From positions 244,963-308,962 of the forward strand of contig NZ_KE383844.1 in the NCBI RefSeq assembly GCF_000422465.1: a DNA stretch of 64,000 nucleotides, given 5' to 3'. Both the position numbers and the translations under genes were made by a program. The DNA comes from Paenibacillus harenae DSM 16969. GTDB taxonomy: Bacteria > Bacillota > Bacilli > Paenibacillales > Paenibacillaceae. The notes under the pieces were generated by a model. The model was given only the letters and a program-made list of their open reading frames with translations, did not search any database and was not told the DNA's origin. This document shows positions 27,152 through 35,916 of this stretch, piece after piece; the stretch's first letter is position 1, and every line of letters begins with the position of its first letter.

Positions 27152-28450
27152 TCACATCGAAGCGTTAAAATAAATCGGATTCGTCAATGCCGCCATCAGC
27201 ATGCGGTCAGCCTGTTCGAAGTAGCGCCATATCTCCGTCCGTATAAAGAGCCGATCCTCGCCGCTAATGGTCAACCGCAGCTCGCCGTCCGACACAGCCG
27301 AAATTTCCTGTTCCATGCCGCGCTCGCTGTAGAAGCGAATGACGTCGCCGGCAAGCAAACCTTCCAGTTGAACGGCAACCTCGCGGCTGGATTGCCCGGA
27401 AGGCACCGTGTCTCCAATGCCGTAATCGCCGCAGCTCATCTGGGCAAACGGGCCGTCCGGCGCATAGGTAATGACGACATGGCCCCGTTCGACGCCGCCG
27501 AGCACCCCTTGCACGGTTTTCTCTTCCGCCCAAACCCAGACGCACGGCATCGCATGCTTCACGTAACGATCGGGTCGATGCACATCGCTGCCGCCTACCG
27601 CTACGACATGGTTACCGGCCGCCAATTGCTCCTGCCACCATGCCAATGCTCGGCCGTTCCGGTCCGTCCACGGACCGTTCCAGATCTCAACCCCGTCGTA
27701 GTCCAATCCGAAATCCCACTCCCATGGACAGTAGTCGCAGTGGGGATGATTAAGCACAATCTTGGCTCCTCGCTCGCGAGCGACCCGAAATATCTCCCGC
27801 ACATCGGACAAGTCCGTTACGCGGAAATCATCCATCGGGTCGATCGCGCCGAGAAAATTGCTGTGGCCGAAATTAGTCGTAAACTCCGTTCCCGGGATCA
27901 TCAATATCGAAGTCTCCCGCGGATAAGCCACATTCTGACTAATGGTATTGTGGTCGGTCATCGCAATGAAGTCGCATCCCAGGCTTTCCATAATGGCGGC
28001 ATTTTCCTGAAGCGAATAGGTGCCGTCGCTGTGGATGCTGTGCGTGTGAAGATCTCCCTTCAGCCAGCGTGGCGTCTTATGCGCATAATCGATTTCAACC
28101 TTGACCGTGCAGCCTTCCTCAGGCACTTTGTAGGCGTTATGAAGCACCGCCCATTCTCCCGGGGCCAGCGGCCCCGGCAAATACCCGGGCGTTGCCTTGA
28201 TCAGGCCGATGCGGAATTCCTTCCTCGCCCCTCCGCTCCACCCTCTTACCCTCGCGGCGTCCCGAATGCCCAGATCGATAACCGCCTTGGAGTCCTCCAC
28301 GCCATGCGGTTCCACCTCATAGCGGACATAAACTTCCTCGACATGCTCCGGCATCGTAAACGGGATTTCGATATACGCGCTTTGCTCCGATCGCTCGATC
28401 AAGCGTTTGAAAACGGCGGAAGACCGCCGCTGCGCTTGCTGCTCTGCCAT
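27152..28450 (-). CDS. PHP-domain phosphoesterase (CehA/McbA-like)
   Basis: A 432-aa metallohydrolase. An N-terminal beta domain (about 1-128) precedes a PHP domain with the metal motif GDLHTHSIHSDGT (His135, His137, His140, Asp142). It also has MTDHNT, IPGTEFTT, LNHPHCDYCPWEW and VAVGGSDVHRPD, all expected metal ligands. A C-terminal beta region ends the protein. CehA/McbA-family members are metal-dependent phosphoesterases or esterases, and no signal peptide is present. AGGAGG precedes the ATG. It is last in the operon lacI-SBP-permease-permease-PHP, so it probably acts on an imported phosphorylated or esterified sugar compound (inference). An equally long open frame on the other strand is a shadow. 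Confidence 0.85.
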   Translation of the reverse strand: MAEQQAQRRSSAVFKRLIERSEQSAYIEIPFTMPEHVEEVYVRYEVEPHGVEDSKAVIDLGIRDAARVRGWSGGARKEFRIGLIKATPGYLPGPLAPGEWAVLHNAYKVPEEGCTVKVEIDYAHKTPRWLKGDLHTHSIHSDGTYSLQENAAIMESLGCDFIAMTDHNTISQNVAYPRETSILMIPGTEFTTNFGHSNFLGAIDPMDDFRVTDLSDVREIFRVARERGAKIVLNHPHCDYCPWEWDFGLDYDGVEIWNGPWTDRNGRALAWWQEQLAAGNHVVAVGGSDVHRPDRYVKHAMPCVWVWAEEKTVQGVLGGVERGHVVITYAPDGPFAQMSCGDYGIGDTVPSGQSSREVAVQLEGLLAGDVIRFYSERGMEQEISAVSDGELRLTISGEDRLFIRTEIWRYFEQADRMLMAALTNPIYFNASM

Positions 28451-28473
28451 GCCAATCTCCTCCTATCCATTCG

Positions 28474-29340
28474 TCACTCTTTGTTTGCGCCAAGAAAGAT
28501 TCCTTTGACAAAATGCTTCTGCACATACGGATAGATGATCATGAGCGGCAGGAGCGCGATGACGATGCCCGCCATCCTGACGTTAGTCGTGATCATAAAA
28601 TTGCTCGAGGTCGCATCCGTGTCGACAATGAGCGATTTCAACGCAATCTGCAGCGTATACTTGGAAGAGTCGTTTATATAAAGGACTGCCGGCGTGAACT
28701 GGTTCCATCGGCTGACGAACTCGAATAGCGTAACCGTCGCCAGTCCCGCTTTCGCAAGCGGCATGTACATCGTTAGAAAGATACGTAAATCGCCTGCACC
28801 GTCGATCCGTGCCGACTCCGCCATTTCATACGGGACGCTCAAGAAGAAATTTCGCATCAGCAGCACGCTGAAGCCCGATACGAAGCCCGACAAAATAAGG
28901 GCGGACAGCGTATTGAGCAGTCCCAGATCCTTGTTCACGACATACATCGGAATCATGATGGCTTCGCCGGGAATCATCATCGTCACCAAAATAGCGGAGA
29001 CCATCCACTTTTTCCCCGGAAGCCCCTGCTGAATGAGGACGTAGCCGGCCATCGAGCTGAGAAGCACGTGGCCAATCGTACCGACGAGGGTTACGATTAC
29101 GTTGTTCGTAAAGGGCAGATAAAGCTGCATGCGGTTCCATACCGTGGAGAAGCCTTCCGTGCTGAATTCCTTAGGCCATAGGACAATCTCCGGCTGCATG
29201 GAAGCAAGATTGGATGAGAACGCAAGGGCAAGCGTATTTAAAAACGGGATGATCATCGTCAGAACGAGAAGAAGCAGGATCAGCATATTGATCGTATCGA
29301 AGATCCGGCTCTGCCAGCTTGTTCGATTAAAGGATTTCAT
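28474..29340 (-). CDS. Sugar ABC transporter permease (LplC/YtcP-like)
   Basis: A 288-aa carbohydrate uptake permease with six hydrophobic segments, the EAA loop YEMAESARIDGAGDLRIFLTMYMPLAKAGLATV, and the terminal PYVQKHFVKGIFLGANKE. A GTG at 29352 overlaps the upstream stop, but the ATG at 29340 has AAGG at a better distance; either way translation is coupled to the upstream permease. Second permease of the PHP-phosphoesterase operon. Confidence 0.88.
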   Translation of the reverse strand: MKSFNRTSWQSRIFDTINMLILLLLVLTMIIPFLNTLALAFSSNLASMQPEIVLWPKEFSTEGFSTVWNRMQLYLPFTNNVIVTLVGTIGHVLLSSMAGYVLIQQGLPGKKWMVSAILVTMMIPGEAIMIPMYVVNKDLGLLNTLSALILSGFVSGFSVLLMRNFFLSVPYEMAESARIDGAGDLRIFLTMYMPLAKAGLATVTLFEFVSRWNQFTPAVLYINDSSKYTLQIALKSLIVDTDATSSNFMITTNVRMAGIVIALLPLMIIYPYVQKHFVKGIFLGANKE

Positions 29341-29348
29341 AGATCTAC

Positions 29349-30221
29349 TCACCCTTCGTCATAGCGGATAACCGCCCTTGTAATATACGTAATGATTAAT
29401 GTGGCCAATATAACGAGAAATCCCGCAGCTGTAGCGGGCCCTACGCTGAACTCCAATATCCCTTTCTGATAGGTGTACATCATGATCACATCCACCTTAT
29501 CCGCAATGGCGCCGTTTCGCATGACGAATATCTGGTCGAACATGCGAAGGATGCCTAATACGTTCAGCATGACGACCACCTTCATGGTGGACACGAGCTG
29601 CGGGACCGTCACATCCCGGACCAGCTGCCAGCGATTGGCTCCGTCTATGCGAGCGGCCTCATAGAGCGACGGGTTTATGCCTACGATCGCAGCCAAATAT
29701 AGAATGCAAGTAAAGCCCATCTCTTTCCAGCCGGAGGTAACAATCATAACGATGCGGGCATAGCGGTCGGACGACAGGAAGCTGACCGGCTCCGCTCCGA
29801 GCAACTGGATAATCTGGTTAATGATGCCTGTGTCGGGAGACAGCATGAGAATCCACATACCGCCTACGATCACCCATGAGAATAAATGGGGCAAATAAAC
29901 GATCATTTGCGTAATCTTCTTGAACCAGGACGATGCCACTTCATTCAAGGAAAGCGCGAGAAGAAGCGGTAAAATAAAATTGATAACGAAGATGCCTACG
30001 CCAATCACGATGGTATTGCGGAATACATCCCAAAAAAACGGATCCTTTAATATACTTGCATAGTTCTCGATGCCGACGAACGGCCGGTCGCCGATCAGAC
30101 GGTATTTTTGGAAGCTGATGACCAATCCGCGGGCGAGCGGATAGAACGAAAAAAGAATAAAATAAGCTAGAACAGGCACCATCATCAGGTATAGCGTCTT
30201 GAATTTGAAAACGGCTCTCAC
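29349..30221 (-). CDS. Sugar ABC transporter permease (LplB-like)
   Basis: A 290-aa carbohydrate uptake permease with six membrane segments and the EAA loop YEAARIDGANRWQLVRDVTVPQLVSTMKVVVML. A GTG start at 30221 is preferred because GGTGGTGA lies 7 bases before it; the next in-frame ATG, 18 bases upstream, lacks a site. It follows the binding-protein gene across a partial terminator. As in the first locus, no dedicated ATPase gene is present. Confidence 0.87.
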   Translation of the reverse strand: MRAVFKFKTLYLMMVPVLAYFILFSFYPLARGLVISFQKYRLIGDRPFVGIENYASILKDPFFWDVFRNTIVIGVGIFVINFILPLLLALSLNEVASSWFKKITQMIVYLPHLFSWVIVGGMWILMLSPDTGIINQIIQLLGAEPVSFLSSDRYARIVMIVTSGWKEMGFTCILYLAAIVGINPSLYEAARIDGANRWQLVRDVTVPQLVSTMKVVVMLNVLGILRMFDQIFVMRNGAIADKVDVIMMYTYQKGILEFSVGPATAAGFLVILATLIITYITRAVIRYDEG

Positions 30222-30240
30222 AGGAAAGTCACCACCCATG

Positions 30241-30282
30241 TAAAAAAATAAAGGAGGAAGCGTTTAACCCTACTCCCTCCTC
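30241..30282 (-). terminator. Leaky terminator between binding protein and permeases
   Basis: On the minus strand AGGAGG pairs with CCTCCT over a ~19-base loop, then TTTATTTTTTT. The short stem suggests partial termination, giving more binding protein than permease transcript, a common arrangement in ABC uptake operons. Confidence 0.55.
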
Positions 30283-30289
30283 TTGTTCA

Positions 30290-31729
30290 TTAGTCAATCA
30301 GCTTGCCGGCTTTCAACTCTTCGCGCATTTTCTTGACCGCTTCGGCTGCCGGCATTTCGCCCAATATCGCTTTGAAGGAATATTCATTGATGATTTTCTC
30401 CGCTTCGGACCAGTTCGGAGGCGTCAATTCCAAGGAAGCATATTGATTCACAAGGTCCTGGGCTGCCTGCACGCCCGGAAGCTTGCCGAACGGCGCTTCG
30501 ACGTTGCTGTTGTACCAGAATGGCACGCCATGGTCGGAAGCATGCTCTTTGCCGGTTTGGGTCAGCGTATACTTGCCGTTATCCAGCGTATAATCGTTGT
30601 CTTTAATCCCTAAGCTGCCCAGCATAATGCCGTCTTGGGTGTGCCACCATTCGATAAATTCGAACGCTGTTTGCGGATGCTCCGCATTGACCGGAATAAC
30701 CCATACGTCCGGATCTCCTCTCCGCAGCATATGGCTGCCGTTTGCGTCGGCGGCGCCCGGCAGCGCCTTAGCTTCGAATGCCGTATTCGCATCCTGTTCC
30801 ATACGGGTGTTGTTCAGCATCCCTACCCAAGCATCCCAGTACGTAATCATGCCGACGCGGTCGGTCAGAAACAGGTTGCGCATTTTGCCGGTATCGTTCG
30901 TGGCAAAGTTCGGATCAAGGATCCCTTCCTTGTACAGCTTGTTAAGCCATTCATAGACCGGAACGGCTGCATCCGTCGAATACGGCACATCCAGCTTGCC
31001 GTCTGCCGTCTCTACGTATCTCTGCTTGAGACCTGCCGCGCTAAAGAAGCCTTGCACCTCGTACATTCCTGCCGTGCTAAGCCCGTAAGTGTCCTTGTTT
31101 CCGTTGCCGTCCGGATCCCGCTCGGTGAAAGCTTTCAGCACCGCGTAGTACTCGTCCAGCGTTGTCGGCTCTTCGAGATTCAGCTTGGTCAGCCAGTCCT
31201 TGCGGACGATCGGCATCGTTCCCCCTTGGTATTTGGTGAAAATGCCGTAGATCTGCCCGTCCTTCGTCTTGACCTGCTCCCATTCCGCCGCCGGAATAAC
31301 GCTTGGGTCCGACAGGATTTTTGAGGCGTTCAATTGATCGGTTAGAGGAGTCAGGATCCCCTGATCGATAAAGGTATTCATTTTTTCTTTGCTGACCTGG
31401 AGCAGATCGAACTTTTGCCCGGATGCGACTGCGGCAAGAAGCTTCTGGTCATAATCGGAGGCCGGCTTGTCAATGGATACCTTTATGCCGGTTAATCGTT
31501 CAATTTCCTTTTCGAATAAGACATTCTCCTCTGGCGTTTTGCCGCCGACGACCCCTGTCATTATTTTCAAAGTACGTTCTTCGCTATTTGCCGGATCCTG
31601 CTGCGCAGGCGCGGCCGAGCCGCCATTTGCGGGGGGAACGTTCCCGCCATTCGCGGAACAGCCCGCCAGCATCCCGCCTAACAGTATTACGGACATCACC
31701 GAACCGAAAAGCTTTCTGCTTCTTAACAA
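30290..31729 (-). CDS. Extracellular sugar-binding lipoprotein
   Basis: A 479-aa substrate-binding lipoprotein with the lipobox LAGC (Cys24 from this start) followed by an Asn/Gly/Ala-rich linker. Family features include LKIMTGVVGGKTPEENVLFEKEIERLTGIKV, RKDWLTKLNLEEPTTLDEYYAVLKAFTERDPDGNGNKDTYGLS, and the C-terminal PPNWSEAEKIINEYSFKAILGE. A TTG at 31729 is favoured because GGAG is about 8 bases upstream; a GTG 9 bases earlier abuts the site. It follows the LacI gene after 16 bases. The ligand is unknown but may be a phosphorylated or esterified sugar, judging by the PHP enzyme in the operon. Confidence 0.85.
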   Translation of the reverse strand: MLRSRKLFGSVMSVILLGGMLAGCSANGGNVPPANGGSAAPAQQDPANSEERTLKIMTGVVGGKTPEENVLFEKEIERLTGIKVSIDKPASDYDQKLLAAVASGQKFDLLQVSKEKMNTFIDQGILTPLTDQLNASKILSDPSVIPAAEWEQVKTKDGQIYGIFTKYQGGTMPIVRKDWLTKLNLEEPTTLDEYYAVLKAFTERDPDGNGNKDTYGLSTAGMYEVQGFFSAAGLKQRYVETADGKLDVPYSTDAAVPVYEWLNKLYKEGILDPNFATNDTGKMRNLFLTDRVGMITYWDAWVGMLNNTRMEQDANTAFEAKALPGAADANGSHMLRRGDPDVWVIPVNAEHPQTAFEFIEWWHTQDGIMLGSLGIKDNDYTLDNGKYTLTQTGKEHASDHGVPFWYNSNVEAPFGKLPGVQAAQDLVNQYASLELTPPNWSEAEKIINEYSFKAILGEMPAAEAVKKMREELKAGKLID

Positions 31730-31745
31730 GCCAATCACTCCTCAT

Positions 31746-32765
31746 TTATGGATTACTTCGAAAACTGCATGATTCCCTGACGACCAGTTTCGCATCTATA
31801 ATGACTTGCCGATTATCGCTCATGCCGCTCATCTTCTCGATCAACATATTGGCGGCTTCGGCTCCGAGCAAGTCCGCCGACAATTCCACGGACGTAAGCC
31901 TCGGATTCATGTTCTGCGCCAGAATGGCGTCATTGCTGAGCGCAATGACCGACAGCTCCTCCGGCACCTCGACGCCAAGATCCCTGGCGGCCCTCAGTAC
32001 GCCAAGCGCAACACGGTCCGTATCGGCAATAACCGCCGTATAATTCAACTTCCTATAGGAATTCATAACGGATATATAACCGTAATCCGTTCCGTTAGCG
32101 AACAGCTTGCGGGTAAAATACATGACATGCTCTTCCCGCAACGACAGTCCGTAATGGCGGAAAACCTCCGATAATCCCAATTTCCGATCATAGGATACCG
32201 TCATATCGGAAGCCGAATTCAAAAACAAGACAGACCGGTGGCCGTTCCGAAGCAGATAGTCGCCTACTTGATAAGAAACATCCGTGTTGTTGTTGTCCAC
32301 GCAGCTGATCGACTCGTCGAACGGATCCGGCCGGCCAACCAATACAAACGGGATGCCCATTTGACCGTAACGCCCGATGCGCGGGTCGTTCTTCCGAGGG
32401 TTCAGCAAAATGACGCCATCGACGGGATCTTGTGAGAACAGCCTAGGATCATCCTGCTCCGGCAAAGTGTCCAGCAGCACCCTGTATCCTTGCTTGGAGC
32501 ATTCCATGATAACGCCGTTAATCAATTGGGATTCGAAGGCCGACATACAGCCGTCCGACGGCAGCGGCACCCTCAGACCGACGATCATGGTCTTCTTGAT
32601 CGCGAGGCTTCTCGCTAAATGATTCGGATAATAACCCAGTTCTTTCGCTACATTCAGCACCCGTTCCGACACTTGTCGGCTAATGGGTCTTTTCTTGCTG
32701 AACACGCTGGATACGGTACCCTTGGATACCCCCGCCTGCCTGGCAACATCATCTATGGTAGCCAC
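31746..32765 (-). CDS. LacI-family regulator of the PHP/ABC operon
   Basis: A 339-aa LacI-type regulator. The HTH is ATIDDVARQAGVSKGTVSSVFSKKRPISRQVSERVLNVAKELGYYPNHLARSL, followed by a periplasmic-binding-like effector domain (VDGVILLNPRKND, PFVLVGRPDPFDESISCVDNNNTDVSYQVGDYLL, LSVIALSNDAILAQNMNPRLTSVELSADLLG). First gene of the operon it probably controls. A perfect 14-bp dyad with a central CG lies downstream of its own -10 box, the place for autoregulation. Confidence 0.87.
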   Translation of the reverse strand: MATIDDVARQAGVSKGTVSSVFSKKRPISRQVSERVLNVAKELGYYPNHLARSLAIKKTMIVGLRVPLPSDGCMSAFESQLINGVIMECSKQGYRVLLDTLPEQDDPRLFSQDPVDGVILLNPRKNDPRIGRYGQMGIPFVLVGRPDPFDESISCVDNNNTDVSYQVGDYLLRNGHRSVLFLNSASDMTVSYDRKLGLSEVFRHYGLSLREEHVMYFTRKLFANGTDYGYISVMNSYRKLNYTAVIADTDRVALGVLRAARDLGVEVPEELSVIALSNDAILAQNMNPRLTSVELSADLLGAEAANMLIEKMSGMSDNRQVIIDAKLVVRESCSFRSNP

Positions 32766-32846
32766 TTATGAATGGATTCCCCCTCGCCCGATAAACTTGA
32801 ACCCGGTCCTGATCTCTCAGCGCTTACGATGCGCGTTGTCGAATCG

Positions 32847-32860
32847 TTAAACCGGTTTAA
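32847..32860. promoter_or_regulatory. LacI-type operator (perfect palindrome)
   Basis: TTAAACCGGTTTAA, a perfect 14-bp palindrome with central CCGG, the usual layout of LacI/GalR-family operators. It begins 15 bases downstream of a TATAAT (32876-32881, minus strand), so it would overlap the early transcribed region and block transcription of the lacI-SBP-permease-PHP operon. Confidence 0.7.
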
Positions 32861-32875
32861 TGACCTTACGCTGTC

Positions 32876-32881
32876 ATTATA
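32876..32881 (-). promoter_or_regulatory. -10 box of the lacI-SBP-permease-PHP operon
   Basis: A perfect TATAAT on the minus strand about 110 bases before the LacI start codon. The -35 region is AT-rich and poor. Placement is supported by the adjacent downstream operator. Confidence 0.5.
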
Positions 32882-33019
32882 TAAAACGATCCATTTATAA
32901 ACTGCAGTTTTTTGTTAAATGAATGATAAGATCTGGTAAATGCGCATTTTGGCATTCTATATATGTTGTACCGCGACTCGAGTGGAGAGATATGGCTAAC
33001 ACATGCCACTTGATTCGTT

Positions 33020-33201
33020 TAACGGCCGCCACATACGTTATTTGTGCAATATCGGCCATTTTAAAAATGTAACGGAGCTGACAGACGCTATTTCCCAATT
33101 TCAGCTCATTTTCGGGCTGAAAATCTTCGAATAAGGTCTGTAGCGGCCGTTACAATTATGAACCGTGCTTTTTTAGCAAATAAGGGCTCAGATAACCGTT
33201 A
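33020..33201. repeat. 182-bp palindromic TAACGG element, copy A
   Basis: Two direct units begin TAACGG at 33020 and 33070 (50 bp apart). Two inverted units end CCGTTA at 33152 and 33201 (49 bp apart). Units share TAACGG, an ACAGA-type middle and TATTT about 18 bases in. The two inner units can pair with each other, and a TTTCAGC/GCTGAAA stem (around 33100-33123) caps the centre. Total length and layout equal those of 36403-36584. It sits in the 582-bp gap between the LacI gene and metQ; no protein is encoded. I do not recognise a named family. Confidence 0.7.
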
Positions 33202-33299
33202 GAGTGAGAATGTTTAAAATCATTCCTCATGCTGCCTGGTGTACGGCAATTCATTTGTTCAACTTATATAGTTCAAACATGACTGCTGTTAAAAGATAA

Positions 33300-33331
33300 C
33301 AAAAAAACGCCCCCGCCTTCCGGCAGGGACG
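33300..33331 (-). terminator. Terminator of metNIQ
   Basis: On the minus strand CGTCCCTGCC pairs with GGCGGGGGCG (two G-T pairs) around GGAA, followed by seven T. It ends 16 bases after the metQ stop. Confidence 0.85.
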
Positions 33332-33347
33332 CTCCAGCTTACTATTC

Positions 33348-34202
33348 TTAAAACGCGGCGACAATCGCGCCTTTGTACTCTTCTTCAATAAACAATTTCA
33401 CTTCAGGCGAGCGGAGCGCAGCTGCAAGCTTCTGCATCGCTTCGGAATCCTTGTTGTCCGGGCGGGACACGAGGATGTTCACGTACGGGGAGTCGCTGCC
33501 CTCGATAAACAAAGCGTCCGTTGTAGGTACAAGACCGGCTTCCAGCGCGTAGTTGGTGTTGATGAGCGCCAGGTCAACCTCGTCCAATACGCGCGGCAAT
33601 GTCGCCGCCTCGACTTCCGTGATGTCAAGCTTCTTCGGATTGTCGGCGATGTCGGCTACGGTGCCGTTAACGCCGACGCCTTCCTTCAGCGTAAGCAGAT
33701 CATTCTCCGCCATCAGAGCAAGCGCGCGTCCGCCGTTCGACGGATCGTTCGGGATGACAACCTTCGCGCCTTCCTTCAGGTCTTCGATCTTCGTGATTTT
33801 TTTCGAATATGCGCCAAACGGCTCGATGTGGACGCCGGCAACATTCACGAGGTCGTAACCTTTATCTGAGTTGAACTGGTCCAGGTACGGCGTATGCTGG
33901 AAAAAGTTCGCGTCGATTTGTTTCTCATACAGCTGCGTATTCGGTTGAACGTAATCATTGAATTCGATAATTTCCAGGTTAACGCCCTGTTCCTTCAGCA
34001 TCGGCTTCACATATTCCAGAATCTTCGCATGAGGCACCGGCGATGCGCCGACCTTCAGGGTTACCTCTTCAGGAGTTTCTTCCCCCGCTCCTTGGTTCAC
34101 GGCCGCGCCGTTATTGTTGTTCTCAGGCGCTTTCTCTTGCCCGCATGCCGCTAACGCGAACATCAGCATAATCGTTACGATTGCATAGCTTGTCTTCTTC
34201 AT
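33348..34202 (-). CDS. metQ: Methionine ABC transporter binding lipoprotein MetQ
   Basis: A 284-aa NlpA/MetQ lipoprotein. The lipobox LAAC puts the lipid on Cys20, followed by an Asn-rich linker. Family motifs include VTLKVGASPVPHAKILEYVKPML, DYVQPNTQLYEKQIDANFFQHTPYLDQF, AGVHIEPFGAYSKKI, VVIPNDPSNGGRALALM, and INTNYALEAGL. It binds methionine outside the cell for the MetN/MetI transporter encoded just upstream. GGAGG lies 8 bases before the ATG. Last gene of the operon, with a clear terminator. Confidence 0.93.
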   Translation of the reverse strand: MKKTSYAIVTIMLMFALAACGQEKAPENNNNGAAVNQGAGEETPEEVTLKVGASPVPHAKILEYVKPMLKEQGVNLEIIEFNDYVQPNTQLYEKQIDANFFQHTPYLDQFNSDKGYDLVNVAGVHIEPFGAYSKKITKIEDLKEGAKVVIPNDPSNGGRALALMAENDLLTLKEGVGVNGTVADIADNPKKLDITEVEAATLPRVLDEVDLALINTNYALEAGLVPTTDALFIEGSDSPYVNILVSRPDNKDSEAMQKLAAALRSPEVKLFIEEEYKGAIVAAF

Positions 34203-34255
34203 GTTTCATTCCTCCAGATCTGTTATTGCACTCTAAGCTGAAAATATATAAAAGC

Positions 34256-34918
34256 TTATTTCCTGCTGAAACGCCTTACTAATACATCTCCAATGGTCTG
34301 CAGCACCTGAACCAGCACGATGAGCAGCACAACGGTCACGAGCATGACATCGGTCTGGAACCGCTGGTAGCCGTAGCGAAGCGCGAGGTCGCCAAGACCC
34401 CCGCCGCCGATAACGCCGGACATTGCCGTGTAGGAGACCAGCGTTACTGCCGTAATGGTCACCGCCGCAAGCAGGCCGGGACTGGACTCGCGCAGCAGAA
34501 CGCGGCGCACGATGTCCCACTTGGAAGCGCCCATCGCCTGCGCGGCTTCAATGACGCCGCGATCCACTTCGCGCAGCGACGTCTCCACCAGCCTGGCGAA
34601 GAACGGAGTGGCCGCCACGACGAGCGGCGGAATGGAGCCTTCGACGCCGAGCGTCGTTCCCGTAATGATTTTCGTCACCGGCATAATCATAATCATGAGT
34701 ATAACAAACGGCACCGATCGCAGCACGTTAACAATGAACGACAGAACACCGTAGACGAACGGCTGCTCCAGCAGCTGCCTGCGGGACGTAAGAAATAAAA
34801 TAATGCCAAGCGCCAGCCCGAGTATAATCGTAAATAACAGCGAAGCCGCCATCATGTACAACGTGTCCTTCGAGGCTTCCCAGATCTCCGGCCACCGGAC
34901 GTTTTCAAAGCTCATCAT
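34256..34918 (-). CDS. metI: Methionine ABC transporter permease MetI
   Basis: A 220-aa permease with five to six membrane segments and the EAA loop REVDRGVIEAAQAMGASKWDIVRRVLLRESSPGLLAAVTIT, as in MetI. The ATG overlaps the metN stop (ATGA), and GGAGG lies 10 bases upstream inside metN. It forms the membrane channel of the D/L-methionine importer with MetN and MetQ. The 53-base gap to metQ has no terminator. Confidence 0.93.
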   Translation of the reverse strand: MMSFENVRWPEIWEASKDTLYMMAASLLFTIILGLALGIILFLTSRRQLLEQPFVYGVLSFIVNVLRSVPFVILMIMIMPVTKIITGTTLGVEGSIPPLVVAATPFFARLVETSLREVDRGVIEAAQAMGASKWDIVRRVLLRESSPGLLAAVTITAVTLVSYTAMSGVIGGGGLGDLALRYGYQRFQTDVMLVTVVLLIVLVQVLQTIGDVLVRRFSRK

Positions 34919-35916
34919 ACCGCATCCACCTCCAGCCCCTCTTCGCGCAACACGACGATGACGCGCTCTATCTCCGTATCGCTGCCGATCAGCTCGACAA
35001 TCAGCTGACCGTAAGGCGTCTGCTTCATGCGGGACACCGTTCCCTGCAAAATCGCGAACTGAACGGAGGTTGGTTTAACCGCGTTATAAAGAATCGGCTC
35101 ATAGGTCAAATCGCCGATATAGGTCATGCGCAGCAGCCGGCCCTTGCGCTCCCGCAGCAGTTGTCCGTTCGCGCCGCTGTCGGCCACCTGATCGACAAAA
35201 TCGCGGGTAACCGGATGCTCCGGCTTCAAGAAAACATGAAGCACGTCTCCCATCTCCACGATCTCGCCACCGTCAATAACGGCGACGCGGTCGCAAATCG
35301 AGCGGATAACGTTCATTTCATGCGTAATGAGCAATATGGTAATGCCGAGCTTGGCGTTAATATCAAGCAATAAGGACAAAATCGAGTTCGTCGTTTGCGG
35401 ATCGAGCGCCGATGTCGCTTCGTCGCACAGCAGCACGTCGGGATTGTTCGCAAGCGCCCTGGCTATGCCAACGCGCTGCTTCTGGCCGCCTGACAGCTGC
35501 GACGGGTATTTACCCGCGTGCTGCTCCAACTGCACAAGCCTCAGCAGCTCGTCCACCCGCTTGTTGACTTCCGCCTTCGACAGCTTCGCCAGCGCAAGCG
35601 GAAACGCGATATTATCACGGACCGTCGACATCGACAGCAGATTGAAATGCTGAAAAATCATCCCGATCCGTCTGCGCTGCTGCTGCAGCTGCCGCTCTGA
35701 CAAGCCCGTCAGCTCCACGTCCCCCACCGTTACCGTTCCGGAAGTGGGCTTCTCGAGCAGATTGACGCAGCGGAGCAGCGTGCTTTTCCCCGCGCCCGAA
35801 TGGCCGATAATGCCGAATATTTCACCTTTATGAACCGTTAAGCTGACGTCACGCACGGCTTCTACCGAAACCGCACCGACGCGGTACGATTTTCTGATGT
35901 TATGCAGCTTGATCAG
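34915..35916 (-). CDS. metN: Methionine ABC transporter ATPase MetN, probable CTG start
   Basis: A 333-aa ATPase. Walker A is GHSGAGKST (38-46), signature LSGGQKQRVGIARALA, Walker B VLLCDEATSALD, then the H-loop THEMN and a C-terminal NIL/ACT-like domain that senses methionine. The first ATG/GTG/TTG in frame is a GTG at 35856, which would delete the first 20 residues including the beta strand before VRDVSL. The frame is open further upstream and reads xIKLHNIRKSYRVGAVSVEAV, matching the usual MetN N-terminus (MIxLxxVxKxY) position by position if the CTG at 35916 is the start. GGAGG is 8 bases before that CTG. An ATT two codons earlier is too close to the site. Confidence 0.85.
   Translation of the reverse strand: MIKLHNIRKSYRVGAVSVEAVRDVSLTVHKGEIFGIIGHSGAGKSTLLRCVNLLEKPTSGTVTVGDVELTGLSERQLQQQRRRIGMIFQHFNLLSMSTVRDNIAFPLALAKLSKAEVNKRVDELLRLVQLEQHAGKYPSQLSGGQKQRVGIARALANNPDVLLCDEATSALDPQTTNSILSLLLDINAKLGITILLITHEMNVIRSICDRVAVIDGGEIVEMGDVLHVFLKPEHPVTRDFVDQVADSGANGQLLRERKGRLLRMTYIGDLTYEPILYNAVKPTSVQFAILQGTVSRMKQTPYGQLIVELIGSDTEIERVIVVLREEGLEVDAV

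Noticed and set aside
27131..28534. 467-codon open frame on the plus strand
   Set aside because: It is exactly antisense to the PHP phosphoesterase, which has clear metal motifs and a ribosome binding site. The plus frame has neither.
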